The notes: generated from the sequence alone by a model not told the origin. A DNA stretch of 64,000 nt from UTCHB3 sp964371075 (GCA_964371075.1 CAYJKN010000003.1:248001-312000), one strand, 5' to 3'; shown: positions 9,227 through 19,243, counted from the first letter of the stretch. Program-made: numbers and translations.

Positions 9227-11068
9227 ATGGCTGAGAAACAACTTGTAAAGGTTGAAGATGTTACCGTTCGATTCGCAGGAGACTCCGGCGACGGTATGCA
9301 ATTAACCGGATTGCAGTTTTCTACTTCCTCTGCAATCGCAGGAAACGATTTAAATACACTACCTGATTACCCCGCTGAAATCCGCGCCCCCGCCGGATCT
9401 TTACACGGTGTTTCAGGATTTCAAATCCACTTCTCGAGTGGTGAAAGCACAACTCACGGCGATCAGCCTGATGTGCTTGTTGCCATGAATCCTGCAGCAC
9501 TTAAAGTGAACCTGAAAGACCTTAAAAAGAATGCAACTATCATTCTGAATGAATCTTCATTCGATTCAAAAAATCTTTCACTCGCTAAATACGAGAAAAA
9601 CCCACTGGAAGACGATACACTAAGGGGATATAATGTGCTTCGTGTTCCGATGACAAAAGCCGTTATGAACGCCCTTGAGGGTGTAAACATCTCGATCAAA
9701 GAGAAGGAAAGATGTAAAAACTTCTTTGCTCTCGGAATCATGTTCTGGATGTATAGCAGACCAATTGAACCAACACTTAAATGGATTGAAAATAAGTTCC
9801 GCGTTAAACCCGACATTCTTGATGCAAACAAAAAAGCTTTGATGGCCGGTTATCACTATAGTGAAATGACCGAACTTTTTACAACAAGATTTGTTATTGA
9901 TCCTGTGAAACTTCCTGCCGGAAAATATAAAAATGTTACCGGTAACGAAGCAGCTGCTCTCGGAATGGTTGCAGCCTCCTGGAAAGGTGGACTTCCACTC
10001 TTTCTCGGCTCATACCCTATCACACCGGCTTCTGAAATTCTTCATGAATTGAGTAATTTTAAAGGTTATGGTGTAAAAACTTTTCAGGCTGAAGATGAGA
10101 TTGCTGCCATTTGTGCATGTATTGGTGCATCTTTCGCCGGTAATCTTGCGCTAACAACAACTTCCGGTCCCGGTCTTGCTCTCAAGATGGAGGCTATCGG
10201 ACTTAGTGTAATGACTGAGTTACCACTTGTGATCATTGATGTTCAAAGAGGTGGACCAAGTACAGGCTTGCCAACAAAAACTGAACAATCAGATCTTATG
10301 CAGGCGATGTATGGCAGAAATGGTGAAGCTCCCGTTTGCGTTTTGGCTGCATCTACTCCTGCTGATTGTTTCAGAATGGCTTACGAAGCTGCAAGAATTG
10401 CAACCAAATTTATGACACCTGTAATTCTTCTTTCTGATGGTTACCTCTCACAAGGGTCCGAACCATTCAGAATCCCCAAAGAGGATGAACTTCCTGATAT
10501 GAAAGTTCATTACAGAACTGAAAAAGAAGAATTTTATCCATACCTGAGAGATGAGAATCTTTCACGTCCATGGGCGATCCCAGGAACACCGGGACTTGAG
10601 CACAGAATTGGTGGACTGGAAAAATCTCACATCTACGGTAATGTGAGTTATGTTCCTGAAAACCATGAATTTATGGTGAATCTGAGAGATCAGAAAATTA
10701 AAAACATAGCGAATGATATTCCGGATATCGAAGTAAAAGGTGCACAAGAAGGTGAGCTCCTGGTTCTTGGTTGGGGTTCAACTTATGGTGCCATTACGGC
10801 AGCAGTTCATAAAATTGAAGCAAGGGGATTAAAAGTTTCCCACGCTCATATTAAATATATTAACCCGTTCCCAAAAAATCTTGGCGATGTGCTTAAGAGA
10901 TTTAAGAAGATACTTTTACCTGAGATAAATCTTGGTCAACTTTCTCAGATTCTCAGGAATCAATTCCTGATTGATCTCGTTCAGTATAATAAAGTTCAGG
11001 GCTTACCGATTAAAGCTTCTGAAATTGAAGAACAAATTCTAAATATCATCGGAGGCGAAAATGAGTAA
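9227..11068 (+). CDS. korA: 2-oxoacid:ferredoxin oxidoreductase, fused gamma-alpha subunit (KorA type)
   Basis: This is a 613-residue fused gamma-alpha subunit of a 2-oxoacid:ferredoxin oxidoreductase. The gamma domain is N-terminal (VRFAGDSGDGMQLTGLQFS, residues ~10-200). The alpha domain follows (~235-500), with FLGSYPITPASEILHELS, TTTSGPGLALKMEAIGLS and RGGPSTGLPTKTEQSDL, and a C-terminal domain II. With KorB it oxidatively decarboxylates a 2-oxoacid to acyl-CoA while reducing ferredoxin, or carboxylates in reverse. 2-Oxoglutarate is the likeliest substrate, from the overall similarity to KorA of Chlorobi and Bacteroidota, but substrate choice cannot be proven here. The stop overlaps the korB start by 8 bases, so the two are translationally coupled. 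Confidence 0.93.
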   Translation: MAEKQLVKVEDVTVRFAGDSGDGMQLTGLQFSTSSAIAGNDLNTLPDYPAEIRAPAGSLHGVSGFQIHFSSGESTTHGDQPDVLVAMNPAALKVNLKDLKKNATIILNESSFDSKNLSLAKYEKNPLEDDTLRGYNVLRVPMTKAVMNALEGVNISIKEKERCKNFFALGIMFWMYSRPIEPTLKWIENKFRVKPDILDANKKALMAGYHYSEMTELFTTRFVIDPVKLPAGKYKNVTGNEAAALGMVAASWKGGLPLFLGSYPITPASEILHELSNFKGYGVKTFQAEDEIAAICACIGASFAGNLALTTTSGPGLALKMEAIGLSVMTELPLVIIDVQRGGPSTGLPTKTEQSDLMQAMYGRNGEAPVCVLAASTPADCFRMAYEAARIATKFMTPVILLSDGYLSQGSEPFRIPKEDELPDMKVHYRTEKEEFYPYLRDENLSRPWAIPGTPGLEHRIGGLEKSHIYGNVSYVPENHEFMVNLRDQKIKNIANDIPDIEVKGAQEGELLVLGWGSTYGAITAAVHKIEARGLKVSHAHIKYINPFPKNLGDVLKRFKKILLPEINLGQLSQILRNQFLIDLVQYNKVQGLPIKASEIEEQILNIIGGENE

Positions 11069-12104
11069 CGAAAAACCAACCGAAGTAATTCCAACAATGC
11101 AGCTAACTGCAAAAGATTTTTCATCCGATCAGGATGTTAAATGGTGTCCGGGTTGCGGTGATTATTCCATTTTAGCCCAAATGCAAAGAATCTCCCCAAC
11201 TCTTGGAGTAAAAAAGGAAGATTTTGTGTGGGTCTCCGGGATTGGATGTTCCTCAAGATTTCCATATTACATGGATACCTTTGGAATTCATGGAATTCAT
11301 GGTAGAGCACCGTCAATTGCAAGTGGTGTTAAAATTGCAAGACCTGAACTTGCTGTTTGGATGGCGAGCGGCGATGGCGATCTTCTTTCAATCGGTGGAA
11401 ATCATTTTATTCATACCTGCCGCAGAAATGTGGGTGTTAAGATGATCCTTTTTAACAATCGAATTTACGGTTTAACAAAAGGTCAATACTCCCCTACCTC
11501 TGAACAGGGAAAGAAAACCAAATCCACTCCTTTTGGCAGTGTTGATTATCCATTTAAACCCGCGATGGTTGCACTCGGAGCCGGTATCAGTTTTTATGCC
11601 AGAACAATCGACCGTGAACCAAAACATATGCAGGATATGATGCAAAAAGCTGCGTCTCATCATGGTACCACTCTCATAGAGGTGTATCAGAATTGTAATA
11701 TCTTTAATGATGGAGCTTATGCACACCTCACTGATAAAGAAACAAAAGCTGATCATGTACTTGTACTTGAAGACGGGCAGCCGATGATTTTTGGTAAAAA
11801 CCGCGACAAAGGGATAAAACTTGATGGTGATATTCCTGTTGTGATTGACCTTAATGATGGTGTTCATACAATCAACGATGTTTGGGTGCATAAAGAAGAA
11901 GATCCTTCCCCTGTGAGAGCATTCATCCTTGCTGAGTTCATCGAAAACCCTGAACTCCCCGTTCCTATAGGTTGCTTCAGAAGACACGAAAAACCTACCT
12001 ATGAAGAACTTGTGGTTGATCAGATTAACCATGTCCAGGAGACTAAGAAAGTTACTTCATTCGACCAACTCATTGGTCAGGGTAATGTTTGGACTGTAGA
12101 ATAG
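11061..12104 (+). CDS. korB: 2-oxoacid:ferredoxin oxidoreductase beta subunit (KorB type)
   Basis: This 347-residue subunit binds thiamine diphosphate and one [4Fe-4S] cluster. Cluster ligands are visible as Cys29 and Cys32 (WCPGCGD), Cys63 (GIGCSS) and Cys212 (QNCNIF). The ThDP/Mg site is the GDGD motif in MASGDGDLLSIGGNH, followed by LFNNRIYGLTKGQYSPTS. GGAGG sits 6 bases before the ATG, inside the end of korA, which fixes the start. It forms the catalytic half of the KorAB heterodimer. No dedicated ferredoxin gene is adjacent, so electrons must go to a ferredoxin encoded elsewhere. A terminator follows within 70 bases. Confidence 0.94.
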   Translation: MSNEKPTEVIPTMQLTAKDFSSDQDVKWCPGCGDYSILAQMQRISPTLGVKKEDFVWVSGIGCSSRFPYYMDTFGIHGIHGRAPSIASGVKIARPELAVWMASGDGDLLSIGGNHFIHTCRRNVGVKMILFNNRIYGLTKGQYSPTSEQGKKTKSTPFGSVDYPFKPAMVALGAGISFYARTIDREPKHMQDMMQKAASHHGTTLIEVYQNCNIFNDGAYAHLTDKETKADHVLVLEDGQPMIFGKNRDKGIKLDGDIPVVIDLNDGVHTINDVWVHKEEDPSPVRAFILAEFIENPELPVPIGCFRRHEKPTYEELVVDQINHVQETKKVTSFDQLIGQGNVWTVE

Positions 12105-12138
12105 TGGTTTAACATCACGATCTGTAGTTTATTCTTTT

Positions 12139-12173
12139 TAAGGCTGTTGCTTTTTTGCAGCAGCCTTTTTTTT
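12139..12173 (+). terminator. Intrinsic terminator after korAB
   Basis: GGCTGTTGC (12142-12150) pairs with GCAGCAGCC across a T-rich loop, with a single G-T wobble. It is followed by eight T residues and ends the korAB transcript. Confidence 0.8.
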
Positions 12174-12272
12174 GTCAAATAATTTAACCATTCCGTAATA
12201 ATGCCTTAACAATGCCGTAAAGTCTAAAGATTAATTTAGCATAGTAATTCTACAAATGATGCAAAGTTAAAT

Positions 12273-14015
12273 ATGCAGCAAATTGATCTTAAAAAGATCA
12301 TCCTCGAACGAAATCCCGGGTTTCTCTCTTACATTCCTGAATTCCTTCAGAAAGTTTTTTATTTATTACTTGCAAAAATTTTGAGAATAAATGAGATCAA
12401 TAATATCCTCGAGAAGTGTAGTGATCATTCAGGAATCGCTTTTATCGATGAGGTTTTTGAACAACTTGACTTCTCCTACATGGTCCCAAAGAAGGAGAGA
12501 GACAGAATACCAAGTGAAGGGAAAGTAATTATAGTTGCAAATCATCCGTTGGGTGGATTGGATGGTTTGGTACTTCTAAAATTGATCTCTGAAGTCAGAC
12601 CTGATGTGAAAATCGTTGTAAATGATGTGCTTATGGAGATTGATGCTCTAAGTGAATTGTTCCTCCCTGTAAATATCTTTGCGACTAAAATTCAAAAAAG
12701 TAACCTCGACAAAATATCCTATTCCCTCGCCCGTGAAGAGGCAGTGATTATTTTCCCCGCCGGTGAAGTCTCACGATTATCCACCAAAGGTGTACAAGAC
12801 AAATCATGGAACAAAGGTGTTCTGCTATTTGCAAAAAAATATGATGTGATCATTTTACCTGTCTTCATTCATGCAAGAAATAGTATCGGTTTTTATCTTG
12901 TCTCTGCCATTTGGAAAAAATTCTCTCTTTTTCTCCTGCCCGGCGAAATGTTCAGGAAAAAACATAAAAATATCACAATAACAATTGGCGAGCCGATTCC
13001 GCCTTCTTCAATCTTTGGCAGTATCAAAAAAAACAGTCTTCAAATCAAACTGCTAAAAAAACATGTTGACAGGATAGGTAAAAATCGTAAAGGAATTTTT
13101 ACAACGACCAAATCGATTGTCCAACCTATGCCTGTAAAAATTATTCGGAAAAAAATTATTCAATCTGAATTTGTTGGAGAAGCTCACGACGGGAAACAAA
13201 TTTATCTAATTGAACCTGAAGATAATTCAATTGTTATCCAGGAAATTGCCCGGCTCCGTGAAATAACATTCAGAAAAGTTGGTGAAGGAACAGGAACACG
13301 AAAAGATATGGATAAGTTTGATAAAATGTATGACCATCTGATTGTGTGGGACAACAAGGAATCTGAAATAGTTGGTTCTTATCGAATGGGTTTATGTAAA
13401 CACTTAATGCGGCTCGAAGGAAAACATGGACTTTATACATCCACTCTTTTTAACTACAACGATGAATTCATCAAAATGCTACCCGACTCGATTGAGCTTG
13501 GGAGAAGTTTTGTTCAAACAAAATATTGGAACACAAATGCACTTGATCTTTTATGGCAGGGTCTTGGATCCTACATTTCCACTAAGCCACACTTAAAATA
13601 CCTTTTTGGTGGTGTCAGCATTAGTGGGGCTTATCCAATTGAAGCACAAGCAATGATTGTGTTTTATTTCAACAAATGGTATGGCGCAAGCGAACAACTG
13701 GCGACCTCAAAAAACCGTTTTATCATAACGGATAAAACCAGCCATCAGTGCGAGGAATTATTCTGCTCACCCGATAAAAAAGAAGATCTAAAAATATTGA
13801 AACACACTCTCAGGCAGTTTAATGTTTCGATCCCCCCGCTTCTCAAACATTATACAAATCTGTGTCACGATGGTGGTGTGAAGTTTCTTGATTTTGGGGT
13901 TGATCCCGACTTCGCAAACTGTATTGATGGGTTAATTCTTGTTGATCTGTCTAAAATGAAAGCAGAAAAAAAGGAAAGGTATATTCTTAGGAGACCGGTT
14001 GATAAAGTTGCTTAA
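12273..14015 (+). CDS. OlsF-like bifunctional acyltransferase (ornithine lipid synthesis)
   Basis: This 580-residue fusion joins two acyltransferases. The N-terminal half (about residues 50-260) is a PlsC/LPLAT-type O-acyltransferase. It has NHPLGGLDG around residue 90 (spacing His-x5-Asp rather than the textbook His-x4-Asp) and FPAGEVSRL around residue 161. The C-terminal half (about 295-530) is an OlsB-like GNAT N-acyltransferase (VGSYRMG, SIELGRSFVQ-x-KYW, LFGGVSISGAYP). The order matches OlsF, which makes lyso-ornithine lipid from ornithine and acyl-ACP and then acylates it to ornithine lipid at the inner membrane. The function is inferred from domain order. Ornithine itself is not proven as the acceptor, since glycine- or lysine-lipid enzymes share the fold. 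Confidence 0.8.
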   Translation: MQQIDLKKIILERNPGFLSYIPEFLQKVFYLLLAKILRINEINNILEKCSDHSGIAFIDEVFEQLDFSYMVPKKERDRIPSEGKVIIVANHPLGGLDGLVLLKLISEVRPDVKIVVNDVLMEIDALSELFLPVNIFATKIQKSNLDKISYSLAREEAVIIFPAGEVSRLSTKGVQDKSWNKGVLLFAKKYDVIILPVFIHARNSIGFYLVSAIWKKFSLFLLPGEMFRKKHKNITITIGEPIPPSSIFGSIKKNSLQIKLLKKHVDRIGKNRKGIFTTTKSIVQPMPVKIIRKKIIQSEFVGEAHDGKQIYLIEPEDNSIVIQEIARLREITFRKVGEGTGTRKDMDKFDKMYDHLIVWDNKESEIVGSYRMGLCKHLMRLEGKHGLYTSTLFNYNDEFIKMLPDSIELGRSFVQTKYWNTNALDLLWQGLGSYISTKPHLKYLFGGVSISGAYPIEAQAMIVFYFNKWYGASEQLATSKNRFIITDKTSHQCEELFCSPDKKEDLKILKHTLRQFNVSIPPLLKHYTNLCHDGGVKFLDFGVDPDFANCIDGLILVDLSKMKAEKKERYILRRPVDKVA

Positions 14016-14200
14016 GGACATTACAAAATAACTAATTGATATTTTCCACCGCAGAAATCCTCAACGGGCAAGTACTTCAAAGTTTGAGTTTTCAACCGGG
14101 TCAATTTTCTACGATTTTTTTCTATGTGAGGTGGGCATTCCACTTAAAAACTCTCTTTTTTGTATCTTTAGGGTGTAAAATATTTATTTTAAGACAATCG

Positions 14201-15883
14201 ATGAAATTTAACTTCAAATACCCATCCGACCTTGTTCCCAAAATCTACTCTCTCCTAAAAGATGGATACACCAAAAAAACCTTTTTTTCCGATCTATCCG
14301 GTGGTTTAATTGTTGGAATAATCGCCTTACCATTGGCAATTGCTTTTGCAATAGCTTCCGGCGTTAAGCCTGAACAAGGGCTTTATTCAGCAATCGTAGC
14401 CGGATTTTTGGTGGCTGTCTTGAGTGGATCCAGGGTTCAGGTATCAGGCCCTACCGGCGCATTTATCGTCATAATTTACGGAATAGTCCAGACTTACGGA
14501 TACAATGGTTTAGCGGTGGCAACTCTTCTTGCCGGTATCCTCATGGTAATAATGGGACTGCTGCGATTTGGTGTATTGCTTCGGTTTATCCCCTATTCAC
14601 TCACTGTGGGTTTTACGACAGGTATCGCAATAATAATCTTTTCAAGCCAGATAAATGATTTCCTCGGTTTAAGTATAGCAAATGTACCGGCCGATTTTGT
14701 TGATAAATGGTTGGTTTATGCTGAAAATATACAAAATGTGAATCTCTATGCTTTTGCTATTGGGGCGGTATCGTTGATATTTATATTTGTTTGGCAACGA
14801 TTTAATTTCAAAATACCGGGTTCTTTGATCGTAATTATTATAGCTACGCTGGTGGTTTACTACTTTAAACTACCTGTTGACACTATTGGATCAAAGTTTG
14901 GAGTTGTACCTAATTCGCTCCCTTCACCTCAAATTCCCGAAATTTCCTGGGATATTTTCACAAAGATGTTTTCTCCGGCATTCACAATCGCCATGCTGGC
15001 ATCAATTGAATCATTATTGTCGGCAGTTGTTGCAGATGGTATGATGGGTTCAAGACATCGACCAAATATGGAGTTGATTTCTCAAGGTGTGGGAAACATT
15101 GTTTCTCCGATATTTATGGGAATACCCGTTACAGGTGCAATAGCACGAACAGCGGCAAACATCAAAAATGGTGGAAAAACTCCGGTTTCAGCAATAATTC
15201 ATGGGGTGGTAATCCTTGTGATAATGCTCCTGTTTGCCGATCTTGCATCACTTATTCCTCTTCCTGTGCTCGCTGCCATTCTTATTCATGTTGCATATAA
15301 CATGAGTGAATATCATGCTTTCCATAAAACACTTAAAGGAACTACTTCCGATAAAATTGTACTTCTGAATACATTCCTGCTCACCCTCTTCATCGATCTT
15401 ACTGTGGCCATTGAGGTAGGACTTGTTCTTGCAGCATTAACATTCATCAAAAAAATGTCGGATGTTACCCAAACTCAAATCATTACCCAAAGTTTTCATC
15501 TCCCTGATGAAGGGGTTGATAAGATGCGGCAAACAAAAATACCTGTTCCACAAGGCGTTGAAATATTTGAGATATATGGCACTCTATTTTTTGGTGCGGT
15601 CGACCAATTTCGAGACACAATAAGAACAATGAACAAAAAACCAAGGATTCTTGTTCTTGAAGTAAGTAATCTTCTTGTCATCGACGGGTCCGGAATTAAA
15701 GCTCTCGAGGACCTTATAAATGAATTAAAAAAAGAAGGAACAGAATTGATGGTATCCGGAATCCACAAACAACCTCTATTTGAGTTAACTCGAAGTGGAA
15801 TTGTTGATTTGATTGATGAGAACAAGTTGTTTGGATCAATAGATGAGACTCTCGAATTCATAAAAAACAGAGACAACATTTAG
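14201..15883 (+). CDS. SulP family anion transporter with STAS domain
   Basis: This 560-residue inner-membrane transporter has the SLC26/SulP architecture: about 12-14 hydrophobic segments in residues ~25-430 (DLSGGLIVGIIALPLAIAF, SGPTGAFIVIIYGIV) and a cytoplasmic STAS domain at ~440-555 (LEVSNLLVIDGSGIKALEDL). I use the ATG at 14201. The open frame extends upstream to a TTG at 14036, but those 55 codons encode no family sequence, and DLVPKIYSLLKDGYTKKTFFSDLSGG is a normal SulP start. Substrates in the family include sulfate, bicarbonate and dicarboxylates, and none can be singled out here. No sulfate-assimilation genes are nearby. Confidence 0.9.
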   Translation: MKFNFKYPSDLVPKIYSLLKDGYTKKTFFSDLSGGLIVGIIALPLAIAFAIASGVKPEQGLYSAIVAGFLVAVLSGSRVQVSGPTGAFIVIIYGIVQTYGYNGLAVATLLAGILMVIMGLLRFGVLLRFIPYSLTVGFTTGIAIIIFSSQINDFLGLSIANVPADFVDKWLVYAENIQNVNLYAFAIGAVSLIFIFVWQRFNFKIPGSLIVIIIATLVVYYFKLPVDTIGSKFGVVPNSLPSPQIPEISWDIFTKMFSPAFTIAMLASIESLLSAVVADGMMGSRHRPNMELISQGVGNIVSPIFMGIPVTGAIARTAANIKNGGKTPVSAIIHGVVILVIMLLFADLASLIPLPVLAAILIHVAYNMSEYHAFHKTLKGTTSDKIVLLNTFLLTLFIDLTVAIEVGLVLAALTFIKKMSDVTQTQIITQSFHLPDEGVDKMRQTKIPVPQGVEIFEIYGTLFFGAVDQFRDTIRTMNKKPRILVLEVSNLLVIDGSGIKALEDLINELKKEGTELMVSGIHKQPLFELTRSGIVDLIDENKLFGSIDETLEFIKNRDNI

Positions 15884-15925
15884 TTAAATTACCGCATATA
15901 CCATTTTAAATAAATAAAGAAGTAA

Positions 15926-16930
15926 ATGACCCCTTACACCGCCCTGTTTGATACCATAAATAAAAATAAATCATTTCTCCTGACCACTCATGTGAATCCC
16001 GATGCCGATGCGATCGGTTCTGAGATGGCCGTTTATTATTCGTTAAAAAGACTTGGAAAAGAAGTAAAAATTGTAAATTTCAGCGAAACTCCTGATTTCC
16101 TGGAATTCCTCGATCCCGAGAATGTTGTTGAGAAATTTGATTCGGAACTTCATACAGAATTTTTTCTGAAGTGTGATGTAGTGGTTGCTCTCGATTTTAA
16201 CAGATGCGATCGAACAGTAAAAATGTCCCCACTCTTTTATCAAAGAGAAGGAATTAAGATGTGTATAGATCACCATCTTGAGCCTGAGTCAATTTTTGAT
16301 CCAATTTTTGATGATCCTTCCTTTGCCGCCACCAGTCATATTGTTTATGATTTTATCATGAAAACAGGCATCGTTGAGATGGATTACGAGATTGCTGTTC
16401 CTTTGTATGCGGGGATTTCAACCGACACGGGAAGTTTTAAGTATGACAGAACAACTCCTGAACTCCACAGGATTGCCGCTCACTTGCTGGAGCTCGGTGT
16501 AGTCCCTATTGAAGTAAATGATCTGATATTTGGTCAGGACAAAGTGAGTAAATTTGCACTGCTGGGAAGAGCCCTCAATTCCCTCAAACTCTATGGTGAA
16601 GACCAAAGATTTGCAGTTATGACATTAACACAAACCGATTTTAACGAATCCAATGCATCAGAACCCGATACTGAAGGCTTTATAAATCTCTGTATGACAA
16701 TAAAGGATGTAAAAATCTCTGCGATTTTTATCGGATTAAAAGAGGGTTTTAAGGTTTCTCTGCGATCAAAAGGGAAAATTAGTGTGAGGGACATGGCAGC
16801 CCATTTTGGAGGTGGTGGACACAGAAATGCATCAGGAATTCGAATCAGGGAGTTTACTCTCGAAGAAAAACAAGAAGAAATTATCAACTATATATTAACA
16901 GAAACGTCAGAGGTAAGTCAGAATGTTTAA
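15926..16930 (+). CDS. nrnA: DHH/DHHA1 phosphoesterase, NrnA-like oligoribonuclease/pAp phosphatase
   Basis: This is a 334-residue cytoplasmic DHH-family phosphoesterase. Metal-binding motifs are complete: His22/Asp26/Asp28 in THVNPDADAIGSE, Asp115-His116-His117 in CIDHHLEPE, and Asp in STDTGSFKYD. The DHHA1 substrate motif is GGGGHRNASG (residues 295-304). NrnA enzymes degrade 2-5-mer RNA, and many also hydrolyse 3'-phosphoadenosine 5'-phosphate. It is the first gene of a four-gene run, and its stop overlaps the start of the aminopeptidase gene by 8 bases. Confidence 0.9.
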   Translation: MTPYTALFDTINKNKSFLLTTHVNPDADAIGSEMAVYYSLKRLGKEVKIVNFSETPDFLEFLDPENVVEKFDSELHTEFFLKCDVVVALDFNRCDRTVKMSPLFYQREGIKMCIDHHLEPESIFDPIFDDPSFAATSHIVYDFIMKTGIVEMDYEIAVPLYAGISTDTGSFKYDRTTPELHRIAAHLLELGVVPIEVNDLIFGQDKVSKFALLGRALNSLKLYGEDQRFAVMTLTQTDFNESNASEPDTEGFINLCMTIKDVKISAIFIGLKEGFKVSLRSKGKISVRDMAAHFGGGGHRNASGIRIREFTLEEKQEEIINYILTETSEVSQNV

Positions 16931-18395
16931 TCCGGTATTTTCATTCCCCGAAAAGATCGAAATCTCTCCGGGAGCACTTACTCTTTCTTATATTAACGAC
17001 GATGAGAATATGGAGAGGAATCTTGATCAATTTTGTTCTGAACATTCCATTAAACTCACACAATTCAGTCGGGAATCATTCCTTGCCAAGGGTTCAAAAC
17101 TTAATTGTAACAACGATGAATCCAATTTTGTAATTCTTAAGCTAAAAAAGACAGATCGTTCCACGGATATGTTCCGCGATATAACGGCATCTTTTTTTAT
17201 GTCCATGCCCAAGTCAGTCAAAGTTGTTAATATTATACTCCCGTGTCATATTGAACATGACGAACTTTTCTACTCCACTGATTATCTTTATCAGTCACTC
17301 GTTGAGGGAATATGGTTGGGTTGTTACAAATTTGACCGCTACCTTTCTGATCGAGAAGAGGGTGAAATAAGAATAAATTTACTCGGCGGAACCCTTGTTG
17401 AGAGGGAGAGAACAACCAAAGCTGCATCAATAACAATGGAAGGTGTTCTACTTGCAAGAGAGCTTGCTAATGAACCCGCGTCAGTCATAAATCCTGTCAC
17501 TTTTGCAAAGAAAATTGAAGAACTTTTTGGATCTCGTAAATTCTGCACTGTTGAAATTTTTGATGAGAGGAAACTAACCGAACTTGAAATGGGTGGAATA
17601 TTGGCTGTTGGGAATGGCAGTGTTATTCCGCCACGGCTGGCTATCATCAATTACCGCCATCCTGAAGCAACAAAAACAGTGGCACTTGTGGGCAAAGGTG
17701 TTACCTTCGATTCGGGTGGTATCTCCATAAAACCGGCACAAAACATGGGATGGATGAAAGCTGATATGTCAGGAGCTGCAGCAGTTACCGGTGCAATGTT
17801 GAATGTTGTCAATCTTGAACTCCCAATAAATGTTATGGCAGTTATTCCAATGGCAGAGAACATGCTAAGCGGTTCCGCTTTTCGTCCCGGTGACATCGTA
17901 ATTACTTATTCAAAAAAGAGTGTGGAAATTGACAATACCGATGCTGAAGGAAGAATGATTCTTGCGGATGCTCTATGGTACACATCACAACAAAATCCCG
18001 ATATTATAATCGATTTGGCAACTCTCACAGGTGCATGTGCTGTTGCTTTGGGTGATGCTGCGGCAGGACTTTTTACAAAAAATGATGAACTTGCTGATCA
18101 ACTTTATTCAAACGGACTTGAAACTTTTGAAAGAGTCTGGCGTTTACCAATGTGGGACAATTACCACAAACTTAACAAAAGTGATGTGGCTGATGTTAAA
18201 AACAGTGGAGGAAGATATGGTGGAGCAATTTCAGCAGCCAAATTCCTCGAAAACTTTGTGAAAGAGGGCATCTCATGGGCACATCTCGATATCGCAGCTC
18301 CCGCAATCGCAAATAACTCAACTAACTATACCAAAACCTGGATGACAGGCTTTGGTGTGAGATTATTAACAAGATTTCTTGGAGAAACCAAATGA
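16923..18395 (+). CDS. pepA: Leucyl aminopeptidase, M17 family
   Basis: This 490-residue cytoplasmic M17 aminopeptidase uses two metal ions to remove N-terminal residues from peptides. The catalytic core is intact: Lys258 and Asp263 in GKGVTFDSGGISIKP, and Asp340/Glu342/Arg344 in NTDAEGRMILADAL. Lys and Asp of MKADMSGAAA complete the site. The first ~160 residues are the more variable N-terminal domain. The gene overlaps nrnA by 8 bases and shares an ATGA stop-start overlap with the EcsC gene, so it is co-translated with both. PepA of Enterobacteria also binds DNA in recombination; nothing here tests that. Confidence 0.93.
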   Translation: MFNPVFSFPEKIEISPGALTLSYINDDENMERNLDQFCSEHSIKLTQFSRESFLAKGSKLNCNNDESNFVILKLKKTDRSTDMFRDITASFFMSMPKSVKVVNIILPCHIEHDELFYSTDYLYQSLVEGIWLGCYKFDRYLSDREEGEIRINLLGGTLVERERTTKAASITMEGVLLARELANEPASVINPVTFAKKIEELFGSRKFCTVEIFDERKLTELEMGGILAVGNGSVIPPRLAIINYRHPEATKTVALVGKGVTFDSGGISIKPAQNMGWMKADMSGAAAVTGAMLNVVNLELPINVMAVIPMAENMLSGSAFRPGDIVITYSKKSVEIDNTDAEGRMILADALWYTSQQNPDIIIDLATLTGACAVALGDAAAGLFTKNDELADQLYSNGLETFERVWRLPMWDNYHKLNKSDVADVKNSGGRYGGAISAAKFLENFVKEGISWAHLDIAAPAIANNSTNYTKTWMTGFGVRLLTRFLGETK

Positions 18396-19237
18396 GTACC
18401 GAACCCGAACTCTTTTCCGCAAATATTGAGTATAATGACTATCTTGAACTCGAAAAATGCGTCACAGTAATCGAAAATCCCTCTTTTTTTATCAAAGTTT
18501 CAAATTTTATCGGCTCCCCAATTGAAAAGTTGATCGATAAACTTCCCGAGGGAAGTCGCAACAAAGTCACCGATATCACTAACGATGCCCTGTTAAAAGG
18601 AACTGACCTGGCAGTTAAAAGTCTTGAGTATGTAGAGTCAAATACTCAAAAAGATTCAAAAAAAATCCATAAACTTGTTGCAAGTCTTCTTGGTGGTGGC
18701 GCCGGATTATTTGGTTTCACCGCTCTCGCAATAGAACTTCCTCTTACAACTACTGTTATGCTACGATCAATTGCTGAAATTGCAAAAATGAATGGCGAAG
18801 ATATGTCCTCCCTCGAAACCAGACTAAATTGTGTTCAGGTATTCGCATTTGGATCAAAAAACAAAGCTGATGATGCGATGAATTCATCGTATTACGCAAT
18901 CAGAATCCTTTTATCCCGTGAGATAGCTATGATTGCAGGGCGACTTGAATCAATTCTCGCCGGTGACATGGCCTCAGGGCTTCTCGCTAAATTCCTTGGT
19001 AAAATTGCAGAACGATTCAGTCAAAATGTTGTTATCAAATTTGTGGGACAGGCTACCCCTGTTATTGGAGCTGCCGGTGGTGCAACAATTAATTATCTCT
19101 TCACCGATTTTTATCAGGATATCGCCTCAGCACACTTTACTATCAGAAGGCTTGAACGCAAATATTCTCCTGAACTGATAGAATCTGAATACATCAGGAT
19201 TTCACAGCGATTGAAAACCGGCAAAGAAAGAAAATAA
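18392..19237 (+). CDS. EcsC family protein
   Basis: This 281-residue protein matches the EcsC family, named after a gene next to an ABC transporter in Bacillus; its biochemical role is not established. Visible family features are the early EKLIDKLPEG segment and a central glycine-rich hydrophobic stretch (LLGGGAGLFGFTALAIELPLTT). The C-terminal part reads PVIGAAGGATINYLFTDFY followed by a helical tail. It shares an ATGA overlap with pepA and lies 6 bases before recG, so it belongs to the same transcript. No ABC transporter is adjacent. Confidence 0.85.
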   Translation: MSTEPELFSANIEYNDYLELEKCVTVIENPSFFIKVSNFIGSPIEKLIDKLPEGSRNKVTDITNDALLKGTDLAVKSLEYVESNTQKDSKKIHKLVASLLGGGAGLFGFTALAIELPLTTTVMLRSIAEIAKMNGEDMSSLETRLNCVQVFAFGSKNKADDAMNSSYYAIRILLSREIAMIAGRLESILAGDMASGLLAKFLGKIAERFSQNVVIKFVGQATPVIGAAGGATINYLFTDFYQDIASAHFTIRRLERKYSPELIESEYIRISQRLKTGKERK

Positions 19238-19243
19238 TCAAAT

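Noticed and set aside
11472..12032. 186-codon open frame antisense to korB
   Set aside because: korB on the plus strand is unambiguous with all cluster ligands; the antisense product has no family features.
14036..14200. 55-codon N-terminal extension of the SulP gene
   Set aside because: It begins with TTG, shows no family similarity and precedes a normal SulP start at 14201.
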